This document shows positions 34,901 to 44,905 of a stretch of 64,000 nucleotides of DNA, in pieces; position 1 is the first letter of the stretch; every line of letters starts with the position of its first letter. This DNA is from Margaritifera margaritifera. Lineage: Eukaryota > Mollusca > Bivalvia > Unionida > Margaritiferidae. A model generated the notes under the pieces. The model saw nothing but the letters and a program-made list of their open reading frames with translations. It searched no databases and had not been told where the DNA came from. The translations under genes were made by a program, and so were the position numbers. Location of the stretch: the NCBI GenBank assembly GCA_029931535.1, contig JAQPZY010001549.1, forward strand, positions 1,346,501-1,410,500. The letters run 5' to 3'.

Positions 34901-35189
34901 AGGTATGGCTGGATATTATCGGAAATTTTGTTCCAATTTTTCCAAAATTGCTGAACCTTTGACAAGTTTATTGAGTAAGAAAACCAAATTTTGTTGGTCT
35001 GACAAGTGTCAGGAATCTTTTGACAAGTTAAAGGCCATGCTTAAGAATGCACCAGTTCTTTCTGCACCAAATTTTAGCCAATCATTTAAATTATCTGTTG
35101 ATGCAAGTGATGTAGGGGTTGGTGGAGTATTGATTCAGGAAGACAAAAGTGGTGTGGATCAACCCTGTGTTATTTTTCTAAAAAACTAA
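31947..35189 (+). CDS. pol of the Gmr1-like element: PR-IN-RT (start of RNase H)
   Basis: The frame is open from 31947, just behind the gag zinc knuckle, with no clear Met start, so gag and pol were probably one polyprotein. Counted from codon 32058 as residue 1: protease active site DTGAS at 30-34; integrase HHCC finger H281, H288, C318, C321; integrase core D352, D411, E447 (DD35E); and a GPY/F module FYGPY at 584-588. Then comes a Ty3/gypsy RT with FDLLKGFWQIP at 805-815, YIDD at 866-869 and FLGHIVGQG. RNase H starts with VDASDVGVGG (D1015). The frame ends early at 35187-35189 because of a one-base shift; the rest of RNase H continues in another frame. The integrase is entirely 5' of the RT, unlike classical Ty3/gypsy. 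Confidence 0.92.
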   Translation, partial: RKDRAFPNALISTRSRSRSCIESNTFVGSNKPQSDSILEAYEPFMSEGSISLIGDSAKTIPIKILRDTGASQSLLLSGTLPLSEKSSSSESVLVQGVECGFVNVPLHCVNLASDLVSGPVTVGAVTSLPIEGVHLFLGNDLAGDKVVVNPLVTDKPCLDQKVDPVETEIPDLYPACAVTRAMAKRALESDVDQDIIPLADTCIGQSFDEVTFSSGIDQSNGIDHSDPLLATHSLCSNQDDKRQSLVVEQEQDPDISCLFQRAISETEATQVPVCYFVKNGVLMRKWRPPDVPAGDEWSVSYQIVVPKSYRQEILNLAHETPLAGHLGVRKTYHKILNHFYWPKLKSDVSKYCRSCHTCQMVGKPNQKIPKAHLQPIPAFDEPVSRIMVDCVGPLPKTKLGNQYLLTIMCASTRFPEAIPLRNIKTKTIVKALVKFFTLVGLPKSVQSDQGSNFMSGIFQQVMHELGIQQFKYSAYHPESQGALERFHQTLKNMIRSYCFDTEKDWDEGVHLLLFAVRESVQESLGFSPFELVFGHTVRGPLKLLKEKLLSNEDSTINLLDYVSDFKYKLSKACEVARTNLHTTQSKMKLRYDRNTQERSFKPGDKVLALFPIPQNPLQAKFYGPYTVEKKVNDLNYIINTPGRRKQKQLCHINMLKKYFDRDSSANYLVNLVVPVPHSEDINDGVRSDYSDSGITNLRNSEILNNLDQKLSHLQQQERNELKQLLHDYEHLFPDVPTRTSKIYHDVDIVDSAPVKQHPYRMNPLKQNYLKKEIQYLLENDFIEPSKSNWSSPCILVPKPDNTFRMCTDYRKVNSVTKTDSFPIPRMDDCIDKIGNAEYVTKFDLLKGFWQIPLTEGAKEISAFVTPDGLYQYKVMPFGMKNSPATFQRLMNMITFGLDNCDAYIDDVIIYNNTWEDHLETIQKFFDRLSDADLTINLSKSEFCHACVTFLGHIVGQGQVKPIEAKVKAISEFQVPICKKQLMRFLGMAGYYRKFCSNFSKIAEPLTSLLSKKTKFCWSDKCQESFDKLKAMLKNAPVLSAPNFSQSFKLSVDASDVGVGGVLIQEDKSGVDQPCVIFLKN

Positions 35190-35453
35190 ACAAGCACCAG
35201 AAAAATTATTCCACAATTGAGAAGGAATGTTTGGCTTTGATATTGGCTTTACAGCATTTTGAAGTGTATGTCACCTCAGCTCTTTCTCCAATTATTGTGT
35301 ACAGTGATCACAATCCCCTTACTTTCATCAACAAAATGAAAGATAAAAATCGGAGATTGTTGAGATGGAGTTTGATATTGCAGGAATATAACATTGACAT
35401 CAAACATCAGGGGAAAAGACAATGTGATTGCAGATGCACTCTCACGTGCCTAG
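35190..35453 (+). pseudogene. RNase H remainder of pol (frame-shifted)
   Basis: Continues RNase H in a different frame with STIEKECLALILALQHFEVY and VYSDHNPLTF. A second one-base slip near 35410 (GGGGAAAA run) precedes the closing NVIADALSRA motif, which stops at 35451-35453. Only ~140 bp separate it from the 3' LTR, so no integrase can lie downstream. Confidence 0.85.
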
Positions 35454-35582
35454 AAATGTAATATTGCTTGATGTAATTAAGTCCAGTATCATAAAACATG
35501 TTCTTATGTAATTTTGGTTATTATAGTATTAGATGTATATTCAAAAGAAAGCTTTATTATATAAATCTTTCTTTTTCTTTAT

Positions 35583-35591
35583 GAGGGGAGG
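35583..35591 (+). other. polypurine tract
   Basis: GAGGGGAGG immediately abuts the TG of the 3' LTR, the expected primer position for plus-strand DNA synthesis. Confidence 0.85.
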
Positions 35592-36340
35592 TGTTATGTA
35601 TGATGTTTATATGATATTGTGGATATTTTGGGATTGTGGGTGTTTCTTCGCTTTGGTGTTTGCTTGGGTCTTAATGTTATCAGGAAAAACATGTTTAACT
35701 AGTGTCCTTGAATTAGGTTGTTTTGATCAATATGTTTTCTCAATTTGAAGGTCAAGGTTGATTTTTGTTTACAAGTAAAAATTCCATTAAGATGACTCAT
35801 GTTCTAGAACATTCTGTCATGTGACCAATCTTTATATATGCCATGTTTGGTGGACATTTATTCAGTTTTGACATTACCATCAGTCTTGTAAAGAGCTATT
35901 ACGGTTGTGAAAATTCATTCCAAATTCTAAGAGAGGAATTATTTTAAATATTCATTGGATTATAACAGTGCTCATAAACTTTTGGATTTTGGATTTTTAA
36001 TTAATGATTTTGGAATTTAACTGAACTTATTCAGAGATTTTGGAATACTTCATTTTGACATCAGCACATCAAGATTACTAGTACATCAGGAATTTGGAGA
36101 CCATTGGCACATAATAACATTCAAGGACACAGCCGTGAATTTGGAACATTCTATATTTAGGACTTGTGATTAGAACAATCATTCTTATTGGATTATTAGG
36201 ATTTCAAAACACATTACTGTAAGTGACTTTTTGATTTTTCATTTTAATTATCTAGTAATAAATTGCTTGTTGATTTTTACTTGATTTGTTGGTTTCACTT
36301 TCTTTCTGTTACATTTTTCTTAGACCATAGAGTCGTAACA
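35592..36340 (+). repeat. 3' LTR
   Basis: 749 bp, TGTTATG...GTAACA, ~99.6% identical to the 5' LTR by eye. The promoter cluster is kept (AP-1 35793-35799, heat-shock element 35802-35814, CCAAT 35825-35829). It is followed by target duplication ATAA. Confidence 0.95.
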
Positions 36341-36344
36341 ATAA

Positions 36345-36765
36345 ATACAAGTTAGACATTCAACCAGTGTTCCTAATTAAAACGTACAAACTGCCAAGTA
36401 TCAACATTACCATGTGTGACTTACCAGTTCAGAAAATTGGAGTCCACAAATTACCAAAAACATGTATAAATATCATATCAACTAAAAGTCACAAATAAGG
36501 TCACCAACAACTTGCAGAAACCTTAATTAACAGTATTGTACCACACTTTGAACTAAGAGTAGAACTACAAATGATATCAAGTTTATAAAATTTATCCTTA
36601 AAAGGCTGTAATTGCACTACTAGTGAACTGGAATGCAGAGTATTTTTGTAATTCTTCCCAACTATTGTAATCATTTATTTTTTTTTATACCCCCACCTCT
36701 TCTACAATAGAGGCATGGGTATATAGGAATCCTAGTGTGCATCCATTTGTTGGTCCTTACATCTG
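36345..36765. other. intergenic, nothing recognised
   Basis: AT-rich flank of the retrotransposon, with a poly(T) run near 36675 but no gene. Confidence 0.4.
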
Positions 36766-37480
36766 GCACGCAATCGTGCAGTTTTTGATGGTTTGCCAGG
36801 ACACTTGGCAAGTATTACGGTCATCACCTGAAAATGCGTATATCCAAGCATACTTTGCTAATGTATCTTTTGTAAGAGTTATTGCCCTTTTGACTTGTAA
36901 CTGAATACAGTGTATGACAAAATCTTGTGACTGCAAGTAATCTCACATTTAATGGTAAATTTCATGGTCATCATCTGAAGATGTGCAAATTGACAAATCA
37001 CTTTGCTCCTGCAATGTGTTTTTAGAGTTATTGCCCTTTTTGTCTTGTAGCTTAATGCAGCGTGACACTATCTCGTTAGCACAACTTGTCCGCTTTTTTA
37101 AGGATTGCCATGAAATATGGTAAATATTATGGTCTTCACCTGGAGACATGCATAGTGACAAATTAGTGTTCCAAAAAAACAATTTCCCTTACAGCTGAAT
37201 GCAGGGTACAACAATCTTGTGAAAGCAACTAGTCTCACAGATTTCAATGGAATAGTCTCACAGATTTAAATGGACTAGTCTCACAGATTTCAATGGAATG
37301 GTCTCACAGATTTCAATGGATTGCCATGAAACTCGGGAAATGTTACGATCATCATCTGAAGATGTGCATATCAAGAATTTTGTCAAGCCTACATTTGTAG
37401 GAAGTGAGACATAGCAAAACCTTTGTACATATTATGGTCATCATCTTATCATGCACATCAATGACAAATGTTTGGGCTCC
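36766..37480. repeat. degenerate repeats (GGTCATCATCTGAAGATGTGCA type) with a 27-bp array
   Basis: GGTCATCATCTGAAGATGTGCA-like blocks recur near 36821, 36963, 37132, 37348 and 37436 (and again at 38216), alternating with AGAGTTATTGCCCTTTT and CTGAATGCAG words. Units are uneven. A 27-bp subrepeat TAGTCTCACAGATTTCAATG occurs four times at ~37228-37322. Old array; the short minus-strand frames are artefacts. Confidence 0.6.
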
Positions 37481-37558
37481 CATTATTTTTCTAAAAGTTA
37501 TTGACATTTTTTATTTATGGCTCATGCAATATCTGACAGAATATTGTGAATACAATTA

Positions 37559-38168
37559 CAGACAAACCTGTAAGAATGGTCACCTTTATAAAGAGATCAC
37601 CTGGTCTCAGTGGCCATTTTATTTCAACCTGGTATTCTCACTGTACTCCTGTCACAGTGTCAGTGTAACTCAAAGGTGTCAATATGTCAAATGTACTCCA
37701 GTCACAGTGTCAGTGTAACTCAAATGTGTCAATATGTCAAATTTGAATGTAATGCATTTTTTTATCATTATGGGAGAAAGTTGAAGCTTCCAAGCCTAAT
37801 TACACAAGCTGGCATTTTGTCATAGTGCACAAAATATTAGATAAGTAATTTTTTATTAAAAAAAAGTCAGTAATGATTTAATTTAGAGGATGGATTAAAG
37901 TGAGCAGGATACAGTAATCTGTGTGAAACATAAGTTTGGGAGAGAACAACATTATACAATGATTTTGTTGATTAGTAAACTAAATCTGTTGATAAGACAA
38001 TCACAATAATACATGCAATAATAATATTAATAATAACAATAATGGTATTCAGTGCATGGTATTGTTCAAAACCAAGTTTAAAATGTGAACCTGCATACAG
38101 AGGTCACCTGTGTACAAAGGCATGTTGGGCCTTTTCCCATGGGTGGCCACTATGGACAGGTTTGACTG
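37559..38168. mobile_element. 610-bp TA-flanked pogo/Tigger-like MITE
   Basis: CAGACAAACCTGT at the left and ACAGGTTTGACTG at the right are imperfect inverted repeats between TA dinucleotides (37557-37558, 38169-38170). Subterminal GGTCACC/GGTGGCC words pair between the arms. A ~52-bp internal duplication (CACAGTGTCAGTGTAACTCA) lies at ~37640-37742. No transposase. Confidence 0.7.
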
Positions 38169-38404
38169 TATTCTTGCAGTATTTAGCAGATTGCTGTGAA
38201 ACTTAGTACATATTATGGTCATCATCAGAAGATATGCATGTTGGCCAATAACTGTACACACAATACATAAAGAGTTATGTGATTTTTTTTACTATCGATT
38301 CATCGCCATCATGGTGTAGGGGTGGGATGCAGTAGAGTCGGGGGAATATTTAGGGCAACAAATGGCTCTCTATTTCTCTAGTTGTTTATTTTTTTTTAGC
38401 CATT

Positions 38405-39050
38405 TATGACTGTACTGACTTGCTGTCCACCAGATCACTTGTCATTGTAAGCCATCAATGACCGTACTGACTTAATGTCCACCAGATCACTAGTCTTATA
38501 ACCATCGATGATTGTACTGACTTAATGTCCACCAGATCACTAGTCATCTTATAGCCATTGATGACTGTATTTACTTAATGTCCACCAGATCACTAGTCAT
38601 CTTATAGCCATTGATGACTGTATTGACTTAATGTCCACCAGATCACTAGTCACCTTATAGCCATTGATGACTGTACTGACTTAATGTCCACCAGATTACT
38701 AGTCATCTTATAGCCATTGATGACTGTACTGACTTAATGTCCACCAGATTATTAGTCATCTTATAGCCATTGATAACTGTACTGACTTAATGTCCACCAG
38801 ATTACTAGTCATCTCATAGCAATCGATGACTGTGCTGGCTTAATTTCCACCAGATCACTACCCATCTCATACCATCGATGACTGTACTGACTTAATGTCC
38901 ACCAGATTACAATTCATCTCATAGCCATCAATGACTGTAAGGACTTAATGTCCACCAGATTACTAGTCATCTTATAGCCATTGATGACTGTACTGACTTA
39001 ATGTCCACCAGATTACTAGTCATATCATAACCATCGATGACTGTATTGAC
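38405..39050. repeat. 53-bp minisatellite, ~12 units
   Basis: About twelve tandem units of AGCCATTGATGACTGTACTG then ACTTAATGTCCACCAGATTA then CTAGTCATCTTAT. Variation is mainly point substitutions. It has no spacer/repeat alternation, so it is not a CRISPR-like array. Confidence 0.95.
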
Positions 39051-39695
39051 ATAGTTACCAAGGAGTAGGTAATGCATGCTCCAACTTTATGTAGGGTGAT
39101 ACTTTTAAATGCTATTTTACTTAAACTATACAACAGAATATTACAAGAACAAGTAACATTGATTTTTCAGCTTAAGTTGAAACACAAACCTTCATATTTG
39201 GCCTTTAAGTCCACAAATATATTATTATAAAAGGCTTACAAATAGTGAGTTGTTGAAATTTATTTCTTTATGGCTTAATTGCATAATTCAACCAATTACA
39301 TGAAATTAAACAAAACCTGTTAATTTAACTATACACCCAACATACCAAATGTGCAGTCTACTTCTATGACACATAAGATCAATTTATTCCAAAAAATAAT
39401 CAAACTGCATAAAGTTGTAACCATTCATTGATACTTAAACATAGATTATTGCAAATTGAATATATTAATCACTTAATAATTACAATTACAAGCATAAAAA
39501 TGTTTCTGTGTGCAACTTAAATAACAATAACAAGCAATAAAACAATTCACATTTCAGTTTTTTACAGAAATAAGTAATTCTCATTCTATTTTCATGGTCA
39601 AAAAGAAAAGACTACATGATTTAAAAGGAAATTGGAATAATCAATACTAAAGTCTCAACCTGTTTCAGAATAAAACTTGATTCCAAGATGTAAAG
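39051..39695. other. intergenic, nothing recognised
   Basis: Very AT-rich, no gene or repeat identified. Confidence 0.45.
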
Positions 39696-39696
39696 T

Positions 39697-39875
39697 TAAT
39701 AGTGGTGGCTTTGTGATTAAGGTGACCAGGTGAGTGTGGGTTTGATTCCCACCATCAGAGAAGCCTGCATCGACTACCCATTGTGCGTCCTTGGGCAATG
39801 CAATTTACTCTACTTGCTTTATTACCATAACAGTTTTACTGTGCTGTAAAACAGTAAACCAGACCAAGATGTAAA
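39697..39875 (+). mobile_element. tRNA-derived SINE, copy 1
   Basis: An A-box-like GTGGCTTTGTGATTAAGG and a B-box-like GGTTTGATTCC (39739-39749) form a degraded tRNA-like head. The body has CCTTGGGCAATGCAATTTAC and a GCTGTAAAACAGTAAACCAG tail, the same layout as the copies at 47.97 and 48.54 kb. Polymerase III promoter boxes are diverged. Confidence 0.7.
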
Positions 39876-40965
39876 TATATTAGCACGTTCTTTAATTTGG
39901 CCTGAATACAAACACACCAGATATGAAAGGACAAATTTGATTACACAGCAACCAAGTGTTTGAAAACAAATAAATTTATCCAAATTGTACATTGTTAATT
40001 GCTCAAGATCATTTAAATAGTTAAATCTGCAAAGGTGTATCTAAATGAAGTCATAGAAGGATACATTAATTAAGACAATTAAAAAACAAGCCATTTTGGT
40101 TACTAATTAAATTCTATAAACAACCAATTTATTGTTTCAAGTACATTTCTCAATGGATTAATTACACCTTTCCCAATGGCATGTAGGATAAAAAATGTTA
40201 GTAACAATTCTGTAACTGTGATGTTGATTCACCAAATTGGCAAAAGGCTTTGAAAATCAGTTCATTTATTTTCGTGAATATCAATGCTTTTGCAACAAAA
40301 AAGACATTTTCTTCGGTACTCAAATTCATGGATTGATGATGGGGTTGACTGGTTTACATACAAAGATTAATATTCATTTGGTCTTTAAATTTTTGGTTTG
40401 TAGGAATCACAAAATAAAATTAAATATTGGTACTCTAAAAAAATAAGAGAATTTACAGTATGTTCACATAAAAATGAGAATTTCAACAACAATTTATCAT
40501 ATTCATCCATGTATAAATGTGCAACAATCTCAGTGTCGTTTTTAACAGACTCTCACTTGGCTCCATGATATCCCATATGAGGGTTTGGTAAAATGCTTCA
40601 TTGATCTCTGCTGCTGATAGACGATGCTTTGGTCAGTCTTTGTTGAAGAAAAACTACAAAGACATTTCTCCCTATCTCAAAATTTATCAGTAACAGATGC
40701 TGATGCAGGAAGCATGTGTCAACCAACCAATGAAACTGTCCATGTTCACAGGGACATAATACATCATCTCATTTCATTAATTAGTCAAATTATGGGAAAG
40801 TCTCAATGGAGTTACAAGGAAATACATTTCGTTTTTTTACCAGACTATCATTTGGTGGAGATATCACCATGTCACACTAGAGGTCTGGTTTAACAAGACT
40901 AGTAACAAACTTCGAAAAGCTCTGACCTAGATCTGCTGGATATCATAAAACTCATCAGCTGGCAT
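39876..40965. other. intergenic, nothing recognised
   Basis: AT-rich; short plus-strand frames near 40.2 and 40.6 kb lack any recognisable feature. Confidence 0.4.
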
Positions 40966-40966
40966 T

Positions 40967-41092
40967 TGAGCTTGAGATTTTGTTTTGTTCAATCACAAAT
41001 GACATTACCTTTGAAAGGTTGTTCTTGATTGGCTGATAGCTAAACCTTGGTCTCATGATGGTATTGGCTGATAGCAAAACCTCAGTCTCATA
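40967..41092. repeat. dispersed repeat Q, copy 2
   Basis: GAGCTTGAGATTTTGTTTTG, CAATCACAAATGAC, TTGATTGGCTGATAGC and CTTGGTCTCAT match the 14.26- and 47.39-kb copies. The right end (GGCTGATAGCAAAACCTCAG) is duplicated. Confidence 0.55.
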
Positions 41093-41644
41093 CTCATCCT
41101 TGGAGTTTAATGATTGATACAATTTGCTCTGCTTATGAAACTGCTTAAAGATGTATGTATGGACAAAAAGTTTATCCAAGTCAAATCTTTCTGGTTAATG
41201 TTAGTATCATTCTTATTCTCTATAAAAACTCAACAAATATAAAATTATCAATTAAAATCACCTAAAAACTATTTAATTGTTGACAAAAAATGAGAAAATT
41301 TGCATTTTCATGCTTTTTTTAAAAAAAAGAAAAGATAAAATTATGTTTTCAAGTAGAACACCTCTTTTTTACCACTCAAGTTAAGCGAATAATAATCACT
41401 GATATAAAACTATTTTCTTTTTCACATAGATGTATTATTTTTTCATTAAAATTTTTAAAACAATAAAAGCAATACCTCATCAAAATTTACTCAAGTGACA
41501 TGGATTTAAAAAGTTTCAAATGCGTTGGAAAATCTCTAAGCTTCAAATATGTGACAAGATATAAAAGCAAGAAAAGAAAGGTATCAATTTCTGTAAAAAC
41601 TGTATCAGTTATTAATTCTTCATAATTACAAGCGTATATCAGTA

Positions 41645-42112
41645 AAACACTGAAACAAAGCAATTAATTTACAACAAATCTCAGGGCTATTCTAGTAAAA
41701 CACTGAATTCAGTCAATTAATTTGCAACAAATCTCAGGGCTGTTCTAGTAAAACATACTTGGGACCCTGGGAAGGCACTTTCAATGTAGAGTAGTTGTCC
41801 ATAGATGCAATTTTTAATTTTCTATAATTTTCATATGAACTCTGAGTAATCAGAGTAGCTTGGCATATTAAAAAGGACTGCCTTCCATGGGTACCAAGTA
41901 ATCAGAGTACCCTGGCATATATTAAAATGACTGCTTCCATGGGTACCAAGTAATCAGAGTACCCTGGCATATATTAAAATGACTGCTTCCATGGGTACCA
42001 AGTAATCAGAGTACCCTGGCATATATTAAAAAAACATCCGCCTTCTCTGGGTACCAAGTAATCACAGTATCCCAGCATATAGTCAAAAACAACTTCCTTC
42101 AATTGGTAGCAA
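41645..42112. repeat. 54-bp duplication and 52-bp minisatellite
   Basis: TTACAACAAATCTCAGGGCT followed by a TTCTAGTAAAACA unit is duplicated at ~41645-41755. From 41844 to 42112 five units of GTACCAAGTAATCAGAGTAC then CCTGGCATATATTAAAA follow, with 51-56-bp spacing. Confidence 0.85.
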
Positions 42113-42455
42113 GTTTAAATGGAACAGCCCTCAATTATTATCTGCAATACAAAATTGACATGACACTGCAATTATCCTGTCATATTACATATATGGTAAA
42201 AACCTTTAAAAATCCTAACTAAAAATAATGATTTTTTTTTAATTGCTCAACTTTTTATAAATTGCACTATTTTAATAAATTAATAGATTCTGATGTTTAA
42301 ATTTTTTAATTTGCTGGAAATGAATGCATCAAGATCACCAAAATGCTAAAATATCCAAGCATAGAAACACGGGAGATCTACATTTCTATCTGCCCTGGTA
42401 AATGTAATAAATAAAATGCAACATGGACTTTCCCTTTCAAAAATGTTACACCCCC

Positions 42456-42659
42456 ATGGATATACTGGCTTATCCAAGCAATATAGATCCTGATCTGCCA
42501 CTGCATAATGAGCCAGAAGATCAGGGTCTATGTTGTTTGTTCTACTGATTAGTCCTAACAAACTGCATATACTCAGACCTGGCGGTGCATTATGTGATGG
42601 CAGATCTGGGTCTATGCAATTTGCAGTTGGATCTGACTTATACACGAGTATATACGGTA
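42456..42659. mobile_element. palindromic MITE, family P, copy 4
   Basis: ~204 bp. The right end ACTTATACACGAGTATATAC then GGTA is well kept and the left end is eroded. The centre shows the CCTGATCTGCCA/GGCAGATCTGGGTC pairing and the GTTGTTTGTTCTACTGATTA segment typical of the full-length copies. Confidence 0.7.
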
Positions 42660-42751
42660 TGTATAATACAAACTAAACAGATGTATATAACCAAAGTTTG
42701 GTGAAATTGAGATATAAATTCTGAACAAAATATGATAAAGGAATCTACCAA

Positions 42752-43416
42752 ATGTATGTATGTATGTATGTATGTATGTATGTATGTATGTATGTATGTA
42801 TGTATGTATGTATGCGTGCATGCATGGATGTATGTATGCATGTATGCATGTATTTATGTATGCATGTATGTATGTATGTATGTATGTATGTATGTATGTA
42901 TGTATGTATGTATGTATGCGTGCATGCATGGATGTATGTATGCATGTATGCATGTATTTATGTATGCATGTATGTATGTATGTATGTATGTATGCATGTA
43001 TGTATGTATGTATGTATGTATGTATGTATGTATGTATGTATGTATGTATGTATGTATGTATGCGTGCATGCATGGATGTATGTATTTATGTATGCATGTA
43101 TGTATGTATGTATGTATGTATGCATGTATGTATGTATGTATGTATTTATGTATGCATGTATGTATGTATGCATGTATTTATGTATGTATGTATGCATGCA
43201 TGTATGTATGCATGTATTTATGTATGTATGTATGCATGTATTTATGTATGTATGTATGCATGCATGTATGTATGTATGTATTTATGTATGTATGTATGTA
43301 TGGATGCATGCATGCATGCATGCATGCATGCATGTATGTATGTATGTATGTATGTATGTATGTATGTATGTATGTATGTATGTATGTATGTATGTATGTA
43401 TGTATGTATGTATGTA
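42752..43416. repeat. (TGTA)n microsatellite, ~665 bp
   Basis: Tetranucleotide array with TGCA, TTTA and GGAT variants. A variant block GCGTGCATGCATGGATGTAT recurs at ~42814, 42919 and 43062, showing higher-order duplication. It keeps all three plus-strand frames open for more than 230 codons, none of which is a gene. Confidence 0.97.
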
Positions 43417-44853
43417 TACTTCATATTGTATGCATGTTATTTTACTCTTAAAATACTAGCTTTGAAATGACCAGGTGAATATATTTTGGGACTTAAATTT
43501 ACAAACTTTGTTAAAGATTTAAGTGAAATTTGACTTTAAAGTCCTTTTGTTATATTTTGCTAGATAGTATAAGCCAAAGTTGAAATGGTGAAACAACAAA
43601 AAATGTCTGATGCAGTCACAATTGTGAAAAGATGGCAAGCAACTGATGTCCATTAATCGGTGTACAAATGCTATGCTATCACATTACTACATTTATTACC
43701 ACCAAACTTACGGAAAAGATGAGCTCCACACTATTTACTGTAAATTTAGGGGAGTGGAATTGCCAATCATCAACAAAAGAAATCCTCCTTTTCTTTCTCA
43801 ACGTGATGAATCAACATCAGTAACATATATTAGATTGTGTCTCATCAAATACCAGCAATAGATTACAGTCACACTTTAAAATAAATGATACCTACTGTAT
43901 GTACAAATCCATGTCACTTGCCAGTGTCTAGATACTCTGACTGCATCATACATGATTCTCGCTATTTCCACCATTTTAACTTTTTACTTTATATATTAAA
44001 GCACAACATCATAACAGCTGCCTAGTTCAATATCAGTTTAAAACTCGTCTTAAAATTTTCAAATTACATAAACTGGGCTTCATTTAGAACAACTGTTGAA
44101 GTTTAAACTATCCAAATATAGATTTCTAAAATATACAGATCAATTTAATCAGTTTATCTAGTCCTTGTCCTTGCATCTACTGAAAGAAAAATTATATAGC
44201 CATTGACTTGTGAAGGGTTTCAGACTATCAAGGTATTGTCAAGATACCAATATACACAAGCAAACATAATTAATCAAATCAAAGCCCCCATCACCTATCA
44301 TTCTGTTTGCAGGAAAACATATATGGCAATGTAGTCACAAAACTGACTAAATACACTGAACTTTGATTAAAAGTCATAAATCTGAAACTATTATTTTGCT
44401 TCTTTTTATATAAGTGAAATTTAGAATTATATAAAGTAAATGATTTCAAGCTGATCATGAAAATATAGCAACTCAGTCTTTTTTCCAAGAATATTAAAAA
44501 AATTCAAGATTTTGGGTTCTGAATCTGAATTCAAATTTTGTTTTCAAGACATCTGACTGGGCATAATAATTGCGAAAAACATTATAAAAAAGTAGAATTT
44601 CAACGCAAGCCTCCCTTGTTCATGGCCAAGTAATATTTTACCTGCAAACACATTTAACTCTAAGCAGAATATGATAAATGATTTTCTATGATCAAAACAG
44701 GCTGCTATGATTATAATTGTGATCTGCAGCTGCCTTGGTTCCTGTTTCTGCCGCTGTTACTGCTGCCTGTTAAATCTGATTGATATACAGCCCTAATTCT
44801 ATGATGATCCCAAGATGGTCACACTCTGCTGCTGTATACCACACAGGAATCCT
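43417..44853. other. downstream region of the CNBP-like gene
   Basis: Holds the presumed 3' UTR of the minus-strand CNBP-like gene just below 44853, with a CAG/CAGCAG-rich patch on the sense strand near 44.73-44.78 kb. No convincing AATAAA was located on that strand. Otherwise AT-rich with no gene. Confidence 0.4.
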
Positions 44854-44905
44854 CTAATCTTTGTTGTTATGGCAATCTCTTGCAAAATGACCCTTCTCAC
44901 CACAC
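44854..44905 (-). CDS. CNBP: CNBP-like terminal coding exon (rest of knuckle 8)
   Basis: Acceptor CCTCTCTTTCAG then GTGTGGTGAG. 52 bp complete the arginine codon and give [16 protein letters not shown] followed by a TAG stop (44856-44854). The phase fits exon 2 exactly and the joined knuckle [14 protein letters not shown] is perfect, which strongly supports this 3.87-kb splice. Confidence 0.88.

Larger units (their letters stand above)
29726..36340 (+). mobile_element. Gmr1-like Ty3/gypsy LTR retrotransposon, 6.6 kb
   Basis: A nearly complete element: LTRs of 751 and 749 bp that start TGTTATG and end GTAACA, and an ATAA target duplication (29722-29725 and 36341-36344). A tRNA-Pro-type primer binding site follows the 5' LTR, and a purine tract GAGGGGAGG abuts the 3' LTR. 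Coding order is gag (coiled-coil, capsid with SCAN-like part, CCHC knuckle), protease, integrase, reverse transcriptase, RNase H. Integrase before RT is the Ty1/copia order, while the RT and the GPY/F-bearing integrase are Ty3/gypsy type. That combination defines the Gmr1-like group. I see only two substitutions and one 2-bp indel between the LTRs, so insertion is recent. Six small frameshifts interrupt the coding region. Confidence 0.92.

Noticed and set aside
35533..35748. Plus-strand frame of 71 codons across the 3' LTR boundary
   Set aside because: It overlaps the polypurine tract and LTR U3, and no protein family is recognised; the LTR structure explains the sequence.
42732..43470. Long Met-Tyr-Val-Cys reading frames (over 230 codons) in all three plus-strand frames
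   Set aside because: They are translations of a TGTA tetranucleotide repeat; period four keeps every frame open. No gene.
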